This document shows, piece by piece, positions 1-7,822 of a DNA stretch of 12,168 bases; the first letter of the stretch is position 1; every line of letters begins with the position of its first letter. The notes beneath the pieces are model-generated. The model saw only the letters and a list, made by a program, of their open reading frames with translations. It searched no databases and was not told the DNA's origin. The DNA is from JAZQNF01 sp045641505 (GTDB lineage Bacteria > Bacillota > Clostridia > Lachnospirales > Bianqueaceae). Position numbers and translations under genes: made by a program. The DNA lies in assembly GCA_045641505.1 (NCBI GenBank), contig JAZUHB010000057.1, forward strand, positions 1-12,168, in the 5' to 3' direction.

Positions 1-1
1 C

Positions 2-2272
2 GGCGCTCCCTGCGAGGGCGGCTGCGAGGGGGAGGCGGGCAAGGCCTGCTCCGGCTCCTGCTCGGGCAATTTCTCGCAGGTCTTCCCCAAGGCGAAGCTC
101 TGGAACGCGGAAAAGCCGTACCTCTACACGCTGGAGCTTTCGGCCGCGGGTGAGGTGGTCCGGCAAAAATTCGGCTTCCGCGACATCCGGATCTCGCCCG
201 AAAACGAGCTGCTGATCAACGGCGCGCCCGTGAAGCTCCGCGGCGTGAACCGTCACGATACCACGCCCGACAAGGGCTACGCGATGAGCGCCGAGGAGCT
301 CCGGCGGGACCTTCTCCTGATGAAGGAGCTCAACATCAACACGATCCGCACCTCGCACTATCCGCCGATGCCGCAGTTCTGCGAGCTCACCGACGAGCTC
401 GGCTTCTACGTGATCATGGAGTGTGACCTCGAGAGCCACGGCTTCGAGCGCCGCGACCCGGCCGTCCCGTCCGAGTATGACATCGGCGACGCGGAGAAGG
501 GCTGGAACACGCTCTGGCCCGGCGCCGACCCGCGCTTCCTCGCGGAGCATCTGGACCGGATGGAGCGCACGGTGGAGCGCGACAAGAACCGCGCCAGCGT
601 GATCATCTGGTCCACCGGCAACGAGAGCGCCCACGGCCCCAACCATCAGGCGATGCTGGACTGGGTGTCGAAGCGCGACCCGATGCGCCTCACCCACTGC
701 GAGGACGAATCCCGCGCGGGCTTCCAGGAGCGGGCGAAGGTCTTCTCCGTGATGTACCCAGGCCGCGACGCGCTCGCGCGCATGGCGGAGGGCTCCGGCG
801 AGTTCATGCGGGACGGATCTCCGATCCGGCGTCCCATCTTCCTCTGCGAATATTCGCACGCGATGGGCAACGGCCCCGGCGACGCGTGGGACTACTGGGA
901 GCTCATCTACGCGCACAAGAACCTGATCGGCGGCTGCGTCTGGGAGTGGTGCGACCACGCGCTCCTCTACGGCGGCAAGCTTTGCTACGGCGGCGATTTC
1001 CCGCGGGAGCTCACGCACGACGGCAATTTCTGCTGCGACGGTCTGGTCTTCGCCGACCGCTCGCTCAAGGCGGGCAGCCGGGAGCTTAAGGCGGTCTACC
1101 AGCCGATCCGCGCAAGCTACGAGCTGGGTGTCCTGAAACTCACCAACTGCCTCGATTTCACCGATCTTTCCGAATACGAGCTCGAATTCGTCTTCACCGC
1201 GGACGACGAGGAGCTCGACCGCGAGAAGCTTCGCTATCCGCTCGCGCCGCACGCGACCGAGGTCCTCAAGCTTGGAAGTCCCTTCCCGAAGAGCTGCCGC
1301 TTCGGCGCGTTCGTCGAGCTGTATCTTTGGGACGCGGCGGGCCGCGAGGCGGCGCACGTCCAGCTGCCCGCGCCGGAGTGCAAGCGGATCCCGGATCTCC
1401 CGGAGCCCGACGGCTGCGCGGACTTCATCGAAACGCCCTTCGGGGTCGAGGCCCGGGGCTTTACCGAAAACGGCTCGGTCTTCCGCTATCTGTTCTCGAA
1501 GGAGCTCGGCGCGTTCACCGAGATGACGCTGGACGGGCAGAAGCTCCTGGCGGAGCCGGTCCGGCTTTCCGCGCTGCGCGCGCCCACCGACAACGAGCGG
1601 CGGCTCGCGGAGGAGTGGCTGCGCGGCCCGGGACGCAAGGCGGAGAATCTGGACGCGGAGCTCAAAAATGTGCACGAATGCCGCTTCGACGGCGAGGAGC
1701 TCGTCACGGAGGGCAGTCTCGGCGGCGTGTCCCGCCGGCCGTTCTTCCGCTTCACCGAGAAGATCCGCGTGGACGAGAAGGGACGGATCTTCGTCGAGCT
1801 TGCGGGCACGCTGGCGGAGGTCAAAAGCTACCTGCCGCGGCTCGGCTACGAGTTTACCTTCGCGGATCCGGACCTGCCCTTCGCCTACTTCGGCATGGGC
1901 CCGGACGAGAGCTACCGCGACAGCTGCCATCACGGCCGCGTCGGCTTCTTCGAGAGCACGGCCTCGCGGGAGTACGTTCCCTACGTCCGGCCGCAGGAGC
2001 ACGGCAACCACATCGCGGCGAAGCGGCTGAGCCTCGAAAACGGCCTGAGCTTCGACGGCGACTTCGAGTTCTGCGTGTCGCGCTGCAGCGCGAGGGACCT
2101 GCTTTCCGCCGCCCACGCGGAGGAGCTCCCGGAGACCGGGACGACCACCGTCCGCGTCGACTGGGCGGATGCCGGCCTCGGCAGCGGGTCCTGCGGACCG
2201 ATGCTTCTTCCCGAATACCGGCTGACCGGCCCGGAGGTCCGTTTCTCCTTCGTGCTGAGTCCGTTCATTTAA
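2..2272 (+). CDS. lacZ: Beta-galactosidase, LacZ-type GH2 (5' truncated by window edge)
   Basis: This cytoplasmic enzyme would hydrolyse terminal beta-D-galactosides such as lactose or galacto-oligosaccharides by a retaining mechanism. The frame is open to base 2, so about 250 N-terminal residues (the sugar-binding jelly-roll domain) are missing; a GTG at 155 is internal. Counting from base 2, residues 34-46 (WNAEKPYLYTLEL) end the Ig-like domain, GVNRHD opens the TIM barrel, STGNES places the acid/base Glu at residue 208 (623-625), and LCEYSHAMGNGPG places the nucleophile Glu at residue 283 (848-850). VWEWCDH and YGGDF follow. RAPTDNE and the GPDESYRD...YVRPQEHGNH block are the Bgal_small_N domain that separates LacZ from other GH2 enzymes. 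The visible 756 residues fit a protein of about 1000. A Cys-rich stretch at residues 4-20 is unusual. Family assignment is firm; physiological substrate is inferred. Confidence 0.93.
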   Translation, partial: GAPCEGGCEGEAGKACSGSCSGNFSQVFPKAKLWNAEKPYLYTLELSAAGEVVRQKFGFRDIRISPENELLINGAPVKLRGVNRHDTTPDKGYAMSAEELRRDLLLMKELNINTIRTSHYPPMPQFCELTDELGFYVIMECDLESHGFERRDPAVPSEYDIGDAEKGWNTLWPGADPRFLAEHLDRMERTVERDKNRASVIIWSTGNESAHGPNHQAMLDWVSKRDPMRLTHCEDESRAGFQERAKVFSVMYPGRDALARMAEGSGEFMRDGSPIRRPIFLCEYSHAMGNGPGDAWDYWELIYAHKNLIGGCVWEWCDHALLYGGKLCYGGDFPRELTHDGNFCCDGLVFADRSLKAGSRELKAVYQPIRASYELGVLKLTNCLDFTDLSEYELEFVFTADDEELDREKLRYPLAPHATEVLKLGSPFPKSCRFGAFVELYLWDAAGREAAHVQLPAPECKRIPDLPEPDGCADFIETPFGVEARGFTENGSVFRYLFSKELGAFTEMTLDGQKLLAEPVRLSALRAPTDNERRLAEEWLRGPGRKAENLDAELKNVHECRFDGEELVTEGSLGGVSRRPFFRFTEKIRVDEKGRIFVELAGTLAEVKSYLPRLGYEFTFADPDLPFAYFGMGPDESYRDSCHHGRVGFFESTASREYVPYVRPQEHGNHIAAKRLSLENGLSFDGDFEFCVSRCSARDLLSAAHAEELPETGTTTVRVDWADAGLGSGSCGPMLLPEYRLTGPEVRFSFVLSPFI

Positions 2273-2282
2273 CTTTTTTGTT

Positions 2283-2324
2283 ACAAAGCGGGGCTTTACA
2301 ATGAAGGCCCCGCTTTGTTATAAT
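2283..2324 (+). terminator. Hairpin after lacZ; probable intrinsic terminator or operator
   Basis: A perfect 12-bp inverted repeat (ACAAAGCGGGGC at 2283-2294 and GCCCCGCTTTGT at 2307-2318) encloses a 12-nt loop, 10 nt after the lacZ stop. If only the GC-rich core pairs, the RNA runs into TTTGTTATAAT, an imperfect U-rich tail, so termination is plausible but not textbook. The same bases overlap a promoter for the next operon, so the repeat could instead be a repressor operator. Confidence 0.6.
2295..2324 (+). promoter_or_regulatory. Sigma-A-type promoter for the GH51-GH3-MATE-yggS operon
   Basis: TTTACA (2295-2300, one mismatch to TTGACA) is separated by 18 bp from a perfect TATAAT (2319-2324). 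Transcription would start near 2331, giving a leader of about 40 nt before the ATG at 2372. The -35 hexamer lies exactly in the loop of the inverted repeat and the second arm fills the spacer, so a protein bound to the repeat would block this promoter. Confidence 0.6.
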
Positions 2325-2371
2325 CCATATATTACTATGCCCTTAATATCGGAAGGGCGGCGGAGGCAAGC

Positions 2372-4345
2372 ATGAAAATCACGAAGATCCGCGTCGGGGA
2401 GAAGAAGTTCGACCTCTCCGAAGCGTTTTACGGCGTGTCGCTCGAGGACGTCAACTGGGCCTGTGACGGCGGTCTGAACGCCAACATGGTGCGCAATCAC
2501 AGCTTCGACGCTTTTTTTCTGTCCCCTGAAACGACCGAAGCCTCGCTTCTCGCGAAGAAAGCTCCCTCCTATCAGTACGATTATCTCCGCTACTGGAACA
2601 CCGACGGCCTGACGCTGCGCAGCTTCCTCGAGGACGGCGCAAGCCCCTCGAGCCGCTATGCCCGCGTGACCGTGCAGCATTGGGGCACGCTCGAAAACCT
2701 CGGCTACAACGGCGGCGGCCTTGCCGCGGATAAGCCCGCCATGTTCGTGAACGAGGGCGATTCCTACGTGTTCTCCTGCTATATCCGCAACATCGACTAT
2801 GAGGGCTCCGTGCGCGTCTGCTGCGAGGACGCCTCGGGCGAGCCGCTGACCGAGCTGGAGGAGGTCCCGTTCAGCTACGACTGGACCCGCCGCGAGCTGT
2901 CCGTCACCGGCGTGAAGAGCGGCTGCGGCAAGCTGTGCCTCGATTTCGACGGCGCCGGCCGCATCGACCTGGACTGCGTGGTCTTCCGGCCCGCCAAGGT
3001 CTGGGGCGCGGGCGATCCGAAGTGGACCGAGGGCTTTTTCCGCCGCGATCTGGTGGAGAGCCTGGCCCGGCTCAAGCCGCGTTTTCTCCGTTTCCCGGCC
3101 GGCCGGATCTGCGAGGGTCTCGGCGGCGGAAACGAATACGATTGGAAGCATTCCGTCGGGCGCACCGTCGACCGGAGCGGCATGCCCTCTCTCTGGGGCA
3201 TGCGCCTCAGCGGCCGCGGCGCCTGGCAGTCGCTGCAGCTCGGCTTCTACGAGTTCTTCTGCCTCTGCGAGGACCTGGGCATGGAGCCCGTTCCCACCGT
3301 CTGGGCGGGTCTCGGCACCGGGAAATACTCCTCCTTCTGCCTTCCGGCGGACAGCGCGGAGTTCGATGAGCGCGTGACCGCGGGCATTCTCGACCTGCTC
3401 GAATTCGCCTGCGCCGAGGAGGGCGCCGGTGAGTGGAGCGGCCTCCGCGCCGCGATGGGCCATCCCGCGCCCTTCGGCCTGAAGTACCTCTCCATCGGCA
3501 GCTCCGCCACGGGGCTCGCGTACCGCGAGGCCTTCGGGCGGCTGCAGGCGAAGATTGCCGAGCGTTATCCCGAGGTGCGGCTGATTCTGGCCGCGGGCAC
3601 TCCCGGCAGCGATACCTGCGCCGAAAACCGCGCCTTCGCCGCGCAGTTCGCGGGCGTTCTGACCGACGAGCATCTGCGGAGAGAGCCCGCGGAGCTTTGC
3701 CGCGGCCGAGAGATCTTCGCGTCCTGCGAGGGCCCGGAGGTCTTCCTCAGCGAGTATTCCGCGCACGATCCGGCCGTGCCCGTCGCCGCGAATACCTTCA
3801 GCTCGGCGCTGGCCGAGGCGGTCTTCCTGACCGGCTGCGAGCAGCACGCGGACAAGGTCCGGATGCTCAGCTATGCCCCGCTCATGGCCCTGGCCGGAAG
3901 CGCGCAGCTTCCCCATTCGATGATCGTCTTCAACCCGGAATACGTGCTGAAGACCGCGAACTATCAGGTGCAGGAGCTCTTCTCGGCGCATGTGGGCAGC
4001 TTCGTGCCCGAGACTGAGATTCTCGGCAAAAAGGATCGGCTGCCGAAGAACGTTTACTGCTCCGTCACCGAGGATGAGGACCGGGTCTACCTCAAGCTGG
4101 TGAACGCGGGACTCATGCCCGCCGGTCTCCAGATCGACCTGCCGTTCACGCGGGGCGAGGCGAAGCTCTATCTGTACCGTTCGCTCCGGGGCGGCCGCGC
4201 CAACAGCCTCCGCTTCGACGGCGAGCCTAAGTACGCACTGACATTGAAAGAAGAAGATTATTCCGTCTTCGACGGCAGCCTCGGCATGTATCTCCGGGGC
4301 CGTACCGTGATGACGGTCGTGATCGAGAAGGACAAGGAGCACTGA
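2372..4345 (+). CDS. GH51-like alpha-L-arabinofuranosidase homologue lacking the acid/base Glu
   Basis: This 657-aa protein follows the large GH51 layout: an N-terminal YGVSLEDVNWACDGGL...RNHSF motif, a carbohydrate-binding-like beta insert (roughly residues 75-210), a TIM barrel, and a C-terminal beta domain (roughly 500-655). RFPAGRICEG (from residue 240) matches the family's RFPGG..vEG, and WSGLRAAMGHPAPFGLKYLSIG leads to the catalytic site. There the family reads IGNE, but this protein reads IGSS: Ser378 (3503-3505) replaces the acid/base Glu. The DEHYY motif is DEHLR (His434). The nucleophile is kept as FLSEYS, Glu461 (3752-3754). No signal peptide is present, so it acts in the cytoplasm. 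The ATG has GGAGG 5 nt upstream. GH3 starts 1 nt downstream. Fold assignment is secure; normal arabinofuranosidase activity is doubtful, and a binding role or altered chemistry is possible. Confidence 0.85.
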   Translation: MKITKIRVGEKKFDLSEAFYGVSLEDVNWACDGGLNANMVRNHSFDAFFLSPETTEASLLAKKAPSYQYDYLRYWNTDGLTLRSFLEDGASPSSRYARVTVQHWGTLENLGYNGGGLAADKPAMFVNEGDSYVFSCYIRNIDYEGSVRVCCEDASGEPLTELEEVPFSYDWTRRELSVTGVKSGCGKLCLDFDGAGRIDLDCVVFRPAKVWGAGDPKWTEGFFRRDLVESLARLKPRFLRFPAGRICEGLGGGNEYDWKHSVGRTVDRSGMPSLWGMRLSGRGAWQSLQLGFYEFFCLCEDLGMEPVPTVWAGLGTGKYSSFCLPADSAEFDERVTAGILDLLEFACAEEGAGEWSGLRAAMGHPAPFGLKYLSIGSSATGLAYREAFGRLQAKIAERYPEVRLILAAGTPGSDTCAENRAFAAQFAGVLTDEHLRREPAELCRGREIFASCEGPEVFLSEYSAHDPAVPVAANTFSSALAEAVFLTGCEQHADKVRMLSYAPLMALAGSAQLPHSMIVFNPEYVLKTANYQVQELFSAHVGSFVPETEILGKKDRLPKNVYCSVTEDEDRVYLKLVNAGLMPAGLQIDLPFTRGEAKLYLYRSLRGGRANSLRFDGEPKYALTLKEEDYSVFDGSLGMYLRGRTVMTVVIEKDKEH

Positions 4346-4346
4346 C

Positions 4347-6431
4347 ATGGACAAGCCGTCCAACTTCGACGAAGCCCTCCGCGCGATGGAGGAAGCCGGC
4401 GTCGAACCGATTCTTACGCAGCAAAGCAATCACCCTGCGCTCGCCCGCGAGCTGGCCGCGCAGCTGGTGTCTCAGATGAGCCTCAAGGAGAAGGCCCATA
4501 TGCTGGGCGGTCACTGGAACCCGATCCCCGGCGTCTTCCGCGGCCGTCTCTACAACTGGGAGGCGATTTCCGGCGGCGGCTGCGAGCGTCTCGGCATCCC
4601 GCCCATCCTGTTTTCCGACGGTCCCCGCGGCGTCGTGATGAAGCACTCCACCGCCTTCCCCACCCCGAACATCCGCGCGGCGGCCTTCGACGAGGAGCTG
4701 GAGGGCGAAATCGGCGAAGCGATCGCCCGGGAGTGTGTCGCCCAGGGCGCGAACTTCTTCGCGGGCGTCTGCATGAATCTGCTGCGTCATCCTGCCTGGG
4801 GCCGGGCGCAGGAGGCCTACGGCGAGGACCAGTTCCTCACCGGCCGCTACGGCGCGGCCCTCACCCGCGGCGTGCAGAAGTACGGCGTGATCGCCTGCCC
4901 GAAGCACTACGCGCTGAACTCCGTCGAGAACCTGCGCTTCTCCGTCAACGCGAAGGCGGACGAGGAGACGCTCCGGGACGTGTATCTCTACCATTTTCAG
5001 AACGCGGTCGACGCGGGCGCGGGCAGCGTGATGGGCGCCTACAACAAGGTGAACGGCCGCTACTGCTGCGAAAACAAGGAGCTCCTTACGAAGGAGCTTC
5101 GGGGAAAGCAGGGCTTCGGGGGCTTTACGATCTCCGATTTCGTATGGGGCGTGCATGACAGCGCGGAGTCGCTGGAAGCGGGCCTCGATATCGAGATGCC
5201 CTTCACCCTGGTCCGCCGCGATCTCGTGAAGAAGGTCCGGCAGGGCAGGATCGCCGAGGAGCAGCTGGACGCGGCCTGCGTGAACGTGGTCGCGACGCTC
5301 CTCCGGTTCCAGAATATCTACCGCGGACAGTCCTTCGGCGCGGAGAGCGTCTGCGCAGAGGCCCATACGGCCCTGGCGCGGCGCGCGCTGGAGGAGGGCG
5401 CGGTGCTTCTCGAAAACGATGGCATGCTGCCGCTCGATCCCTCGATGAAGCTTGCCCTGGTGGGGCGCTTTGCCGACGATCGGGTGCTCGGCGACCACGG
5501 CTCCTCCCGGGTCTGGCCGCCCCGTACGGTCACGCCCGCGGACGGCTTCCGGAAGGTCTTCGCTTCCGTGCGCGTCTGCTCCTCCAACGATATCGACCGC
5601 TGCCGCGAGGCCGCGGAGGGCGCGGAGGCCATCGTGATCGTGGTCGGCAACAACTACGAGGACGAGGGCGAATTCACCGTGAAAGGCGGCGGAAAGACCG
5701 TCAAGGGCGGAGACCGCCGCAGTCTCCGGCTGCACGATTCCGACGTGGCGCTGATCGAGTCGATGTCGAAGCTCGGCAAGCCCGTCTGCGTGATCTTCTA
5801 TTCCGGCAGCGCGGTCATCATCGAGGAATGGAAGGACAAGGTCGGCGCGGTCCTCTACGCGGGCTATCCCGGCATGGAGGGCGGAAACGCTCTGGCGGCG
5901 CTGGTTTCCGGCGCCGTGGCTCCCTCCGGCAAGCTGCCCTTCACCGTCGCGAAGCGGGAGGAGGACTATCCCCGTTTCCTCTACGACGACGAAAAGAAGA
6001 CCGAGACCGAGTACGGCTACTGGCACGGCTACGCGAAGTTCGAGAAGGACGGCACCGAGCCGGCCTATCCCTTCGGCTACGGTCTGACCTACACGGAATT
6101 CGCCTACGGAGGCGCGCAGGTCCGCGAGCGCGGGGAGGACTACCTCGTCTCCGTCAAGGTGCGGAACCGAGGCGGCGCGGCCGGCACCGAGACCGTGCTG
6201 GTCTTTGCCGGAAGCGGCATCGAGTGGAAGCCGAAGAAGCTTCTGAAGGGCTTTTGCCGCGTGGCGCTCGGGCCCGGCGAGGAGAAGCTCTGCGAGATCT
6301 CCGTGCCGAAAAACGATCTTTTGCTGTACAACAACGTGACCGACCGGATGGAGCTTCCCGAGAAGCTTACCTTCTACGTCGGCGCGAATATCGAGGAGGC
6401 CGGCAACCGAAAAGCCGAACCCTGCAAATGA
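4347..6431 (+). CDS. Glycoside hydrolase family 3 (beta-glucosidase/beta-xylosidase type)
   Basis: This 694-aa cytoplasmic enzyme would release terminal beta-linked glucose or xylose (possibly another sugar) from oligosaccharides. The N-terminal barrel carries FSDGPRG (Asp91), WGRAQEAYGEDQFLTG, CPKHYALNS (Lys186-His187) and TISDFVWG with the nucleophile at Asp264 (5136-5138). The alpha/beta sandwich domain has NNYEDEGEF (Glu440 and Glu442; the acid/base Glu probably lies here) and GGDRRSLRL, then YAGYPGMEGGNALA. PFGYGLTYTEF leads into a C-terminal FnIII-like domain (about residues 580-690). No signal peptide is seen. The ATG lies 1 nt after the GH51 stop, with AAGGAG 7 nt upstream, so the two are translated together. 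The stop overlaps the MATE start as ATGA. Family is certain; specificity cannot be read from the sequence. Confidence 0.93.
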   Translation: MDKPSNFDEALRAMEEAGVEPILTQQSNHPALARELAAQLVSQMSLKEKAHMLGGHWNPIPGVFRGRLYNWEAISGGGCERLGIPPILFSDGPRGVVMKHSTAFPTPNIRAAAFDEELEGEIGEAIARECVAQGANFFAGVCMNLLRHPAWGRAQEAYGEDQFLTGRYGAALTRGVQKYGVIACPKHYALNSVENLRFSVNAKADEETLRDVYLYHFQNAVDAGAGSVMGAYNKVNGRYCCENKELLTKELRGKQGFGGFTISDFVWGVHDSAESLEAGLDIEMPFTLVRRDLVKKVRQGRIAEEQLDAACVNVVATLLRFQNIYRGQSFGAESVCAEAHTALARRALEEGAVLLENDGMLPLDPSMKLALVGRFADDRVLGDHGSSRVWPPRTVTPADGFRKVFASVRVCSSNDIDRCREAAEGAEAIVIVVGNNYEDEGEFTVKGGGKTVKGGDRRSLRLHDSDVALIESMSKLGKPVCVIFYSGSAVIIEEWKDKVGAVLYAGYPGMEGGNALAALVSGAVAPSGKLPFTVAKREEDYPRFLYDDEKKTETEYGYWHGYAKFEKDGTEPAYPFGYGLTYTEFAYGGAQVRERGEDYLVSVKVRNRGGAAGTETVLVFAGSGIEWKPKKLLKGFCRVALGPGEEKLCEISVPKNDLLLYNNVTDRMELPEKLTFYVGANIEEAGNRKAEPCK

Positions 6432-7822
6432 ATTTCAAAGAAAAATATTTCGGCGATAAAGCGTTCTTCCGAACGCTTTTTGCTGTTTTGATTCCCATCG
6501 TCATCCAGAACACCTTCAACAACTTCGTAAACCTGCTGGACAACGTGATGGTGGGCCGCCTCGGCACCGAGGCCATGAGCGGCGTCTCGGTCGCGAACTC
6601 GCTCTTCTTCGTCTTCTATCTGGCCATCTTCGGCGTCATGAGCGGCGCCGGCATCTACGGCGCCCAGTACGCCGGCAAGAAGGACTGGCAGGGCGTGCGG
6701 ATCACCTTCCGCTACAAGCTCGTGGCGGGGACGCTCCTCTGCCTGGGCTTCCTGGCGCTCCTCTATTTCAAGGGGGAGGACCTGATCCTCCTGTACCTCA
6801 CCGACGACGGCACCAGCGACCTCGGGCTCACGCTGAGCTACAGCCGCGCCTACATGCTGATCATCTTCTTCCAGATGCTGCCGAACGTGTTCGTGCAGGC
6901 CTATGCCACGACGCTCCGCGAGACCGGCGAGACGAAGCTCCCGATGTACGCCGGCATCGCCGCGGTGGTCACGAACTTCGTCCTGAACTATATCCTGATC
7001 TTCGGCAAGTTCGGCGCGCCCGCTCTCGGCGTCCGCGGCGCGGCCATCGCGACGGTGGTCTCCCGCTTCGTCGAGCTTGCGATCATCATTGCGGGCACCG
7101 TCCGCCGGCGGGACACGCTCGAGTGGCCGAAGGGCCTGCTCTTCCCCTTCGTGATCCCCGGCCGCGAGGCGCTCGCCATCACGAAGCAGGGACTCGCGCT
7201 GATGATCAACGAGACCATGTGGTCCCTGGGCAACACGGTGCTGATGCAGTTCTATTCCACCCGCGGCCTTTCCGTGGTCGCGGCCCTCAATATCGCCAAC
7301 ACGGTCAACAACCTGTTCATGGTCTCGGTGATCTCCTGCGGCTCCGCCGTGGGCATCATCATCGGGCAGCTGCTGGGGGCGGGCAAGGTGGAGGAGGCGA
7401 AGGAAACCGACCGGAAGCTGATCTTCTTCTCGGTCTTCCTCTGCGTCTGCGTCGCTCTGGTGATGGGCGTCGCCGCGCCGTTCATTCCCTACATCTACAA
7501 GACCGAGGACGCGGTGCGCACCCTGGCCACGCGCTTCCTCTGGGTGCAGGCGGTCTTCCTGGTGATGGACAGCTATTTCAACGCCTGCTATTTCACGCTG
7601 CGGGCCGGCGGCAACACCCTGGTCACCATCATCTTCGACAGCGGCCATCTCTGGGCGATCGTGGTGCCCATCGGCTTCGTGCTCGCCTATTATACGGAGC
7701 TGCCGATCCTCATGCTGTTCGTGCTGGTGCAGCTGCCGTACCTGATGAAGATCTTCATCGGCACCTATCTCCTGCGCCGCGGGACCTGGGCGCGGAGTCT
7801 CGTGGAGGAACAAGATGCTTAA
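6428..7822 (+). CDS. MATE family multidrug/Na+ antiporter
   Basis: This 464-aa integral membrane protein has about 12 predicted helices in two homologous halves. It would export cationic drugs, metabolites or dyes in exchange for Na+ or H+. Hallmarks are the opening LIPIVIQNTFNNFVNLLDNVMVGRLG, the VSVANSLFFVFYLAIFGVMSGAGIYGAQYAG segment, LRETGETKLPMYAG before a loop ending in LNYILIFGKFG, and ALNIANTVNNLFMVSVISCGSAVGIIIGQLLGAGK in the second half. The start ATG overlaps the GH3 stop (ATGA). The nearest GGAGG is about 29 nt upstream, too far for normal initiation, so translation probably depends on ribosomes finishing GH3. Codons 11-21 form a terminator-like hairpin and use AT-ending codons unlike the rest of the gene. 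The family is certain. The substrate is unknown, and linkage to glycosidases could mean a glycoside-derived aglycone, which is inference. Confidence 0.93.
   Translation: MNFKEKYFGDKAFFRTLFAVLIPIVIQNTFNNFVNLLDNVMVGRLGTEAMSGVSVANSLFFVFYLAIFGVMSGAGIYGAQYAGKKDWQGVRITFRYKLVAGTLLCLGFLALLYFKGEDLILLYLTDDGTSDLGLTLSYSRAYMLIIFFQMLPNVFVQAYATTLRETGETKLPMYAGIAAVVTNFVLNYILIFGKFGAPALGVRGAAIATVVSRFVELAIIIAGTVRRRDTLEWPKGLLFPFVIPGREALAITKQGLALMINETMWSLGNTVLMQFYSTRGLSVVAALNIANTVNNLFMVSVISCGSAVGIIIGQLLGAGKVEEAKETDRKLIFFSVFLCVCVALVMGVAAPFIPYIYKTEDAVRTLATRFLWVQAVFLVMDSYFNACYFTLRAGGNTLVTIIFDSGHLWAIVVPIGFVLAYYTELPILMLFVLVQLPYLMKIFIGTYLLRRGTWARSLVEEQDA
6458..6481 (+). terminator. Terminator-like hairpin inside the 5' end of the MATE gene (possible attenuator)
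   Basis: AAAGCGTTC (6458-6466) and GAACGCTTT (6471-6479) are perfect 9-bp complements around a TTCC loop, ending in T5 (6477-6481) followed by GCTGTTTT. It covers codons 11-18 of the MATE gene. The arrangement matches an intrinsic terminator, but it sits in a coding region where ribosomes could keep it open. It may lower MATE-yggS transcription when upstream translation falls. Confidence 0.5.

Noticed and set aside
2513..2520. T-rich run in the GH51 gene considered as another internal terminator
   Set aside because: No stem longer than about 3 bp precedes it, so it lacks terminator structure.
2318..4429. Very long minus-strand open frame opposite the GH51 gene
   Set aside because: The translation has no family motifs and is rich in Ala, Arg, Glu and His. 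It mirrors a gene with strong G/C third positions, which removes stops on the opposite strand.
4227..6026. Long minus-strand open frame opposite GH3
   Set aside because: Same composition artefact; GH3 on the plus strand has full-length motifs and a ribosome binding site.
5828..6427. Upstream extension of the MATE reading frame into GH3
   Set aside because: The first 200 residues are Arg/Gly-rich frame-shifted GH3 sequence; the MATE domain begins exactly at the ATG at 6428.
6374..7813. Minus-strand open frame opposite the MATE gene
   Set aside because: Highly charged His/Glu/Asp-rich translation with no recognisable domain, opposite a clear membrane protein.
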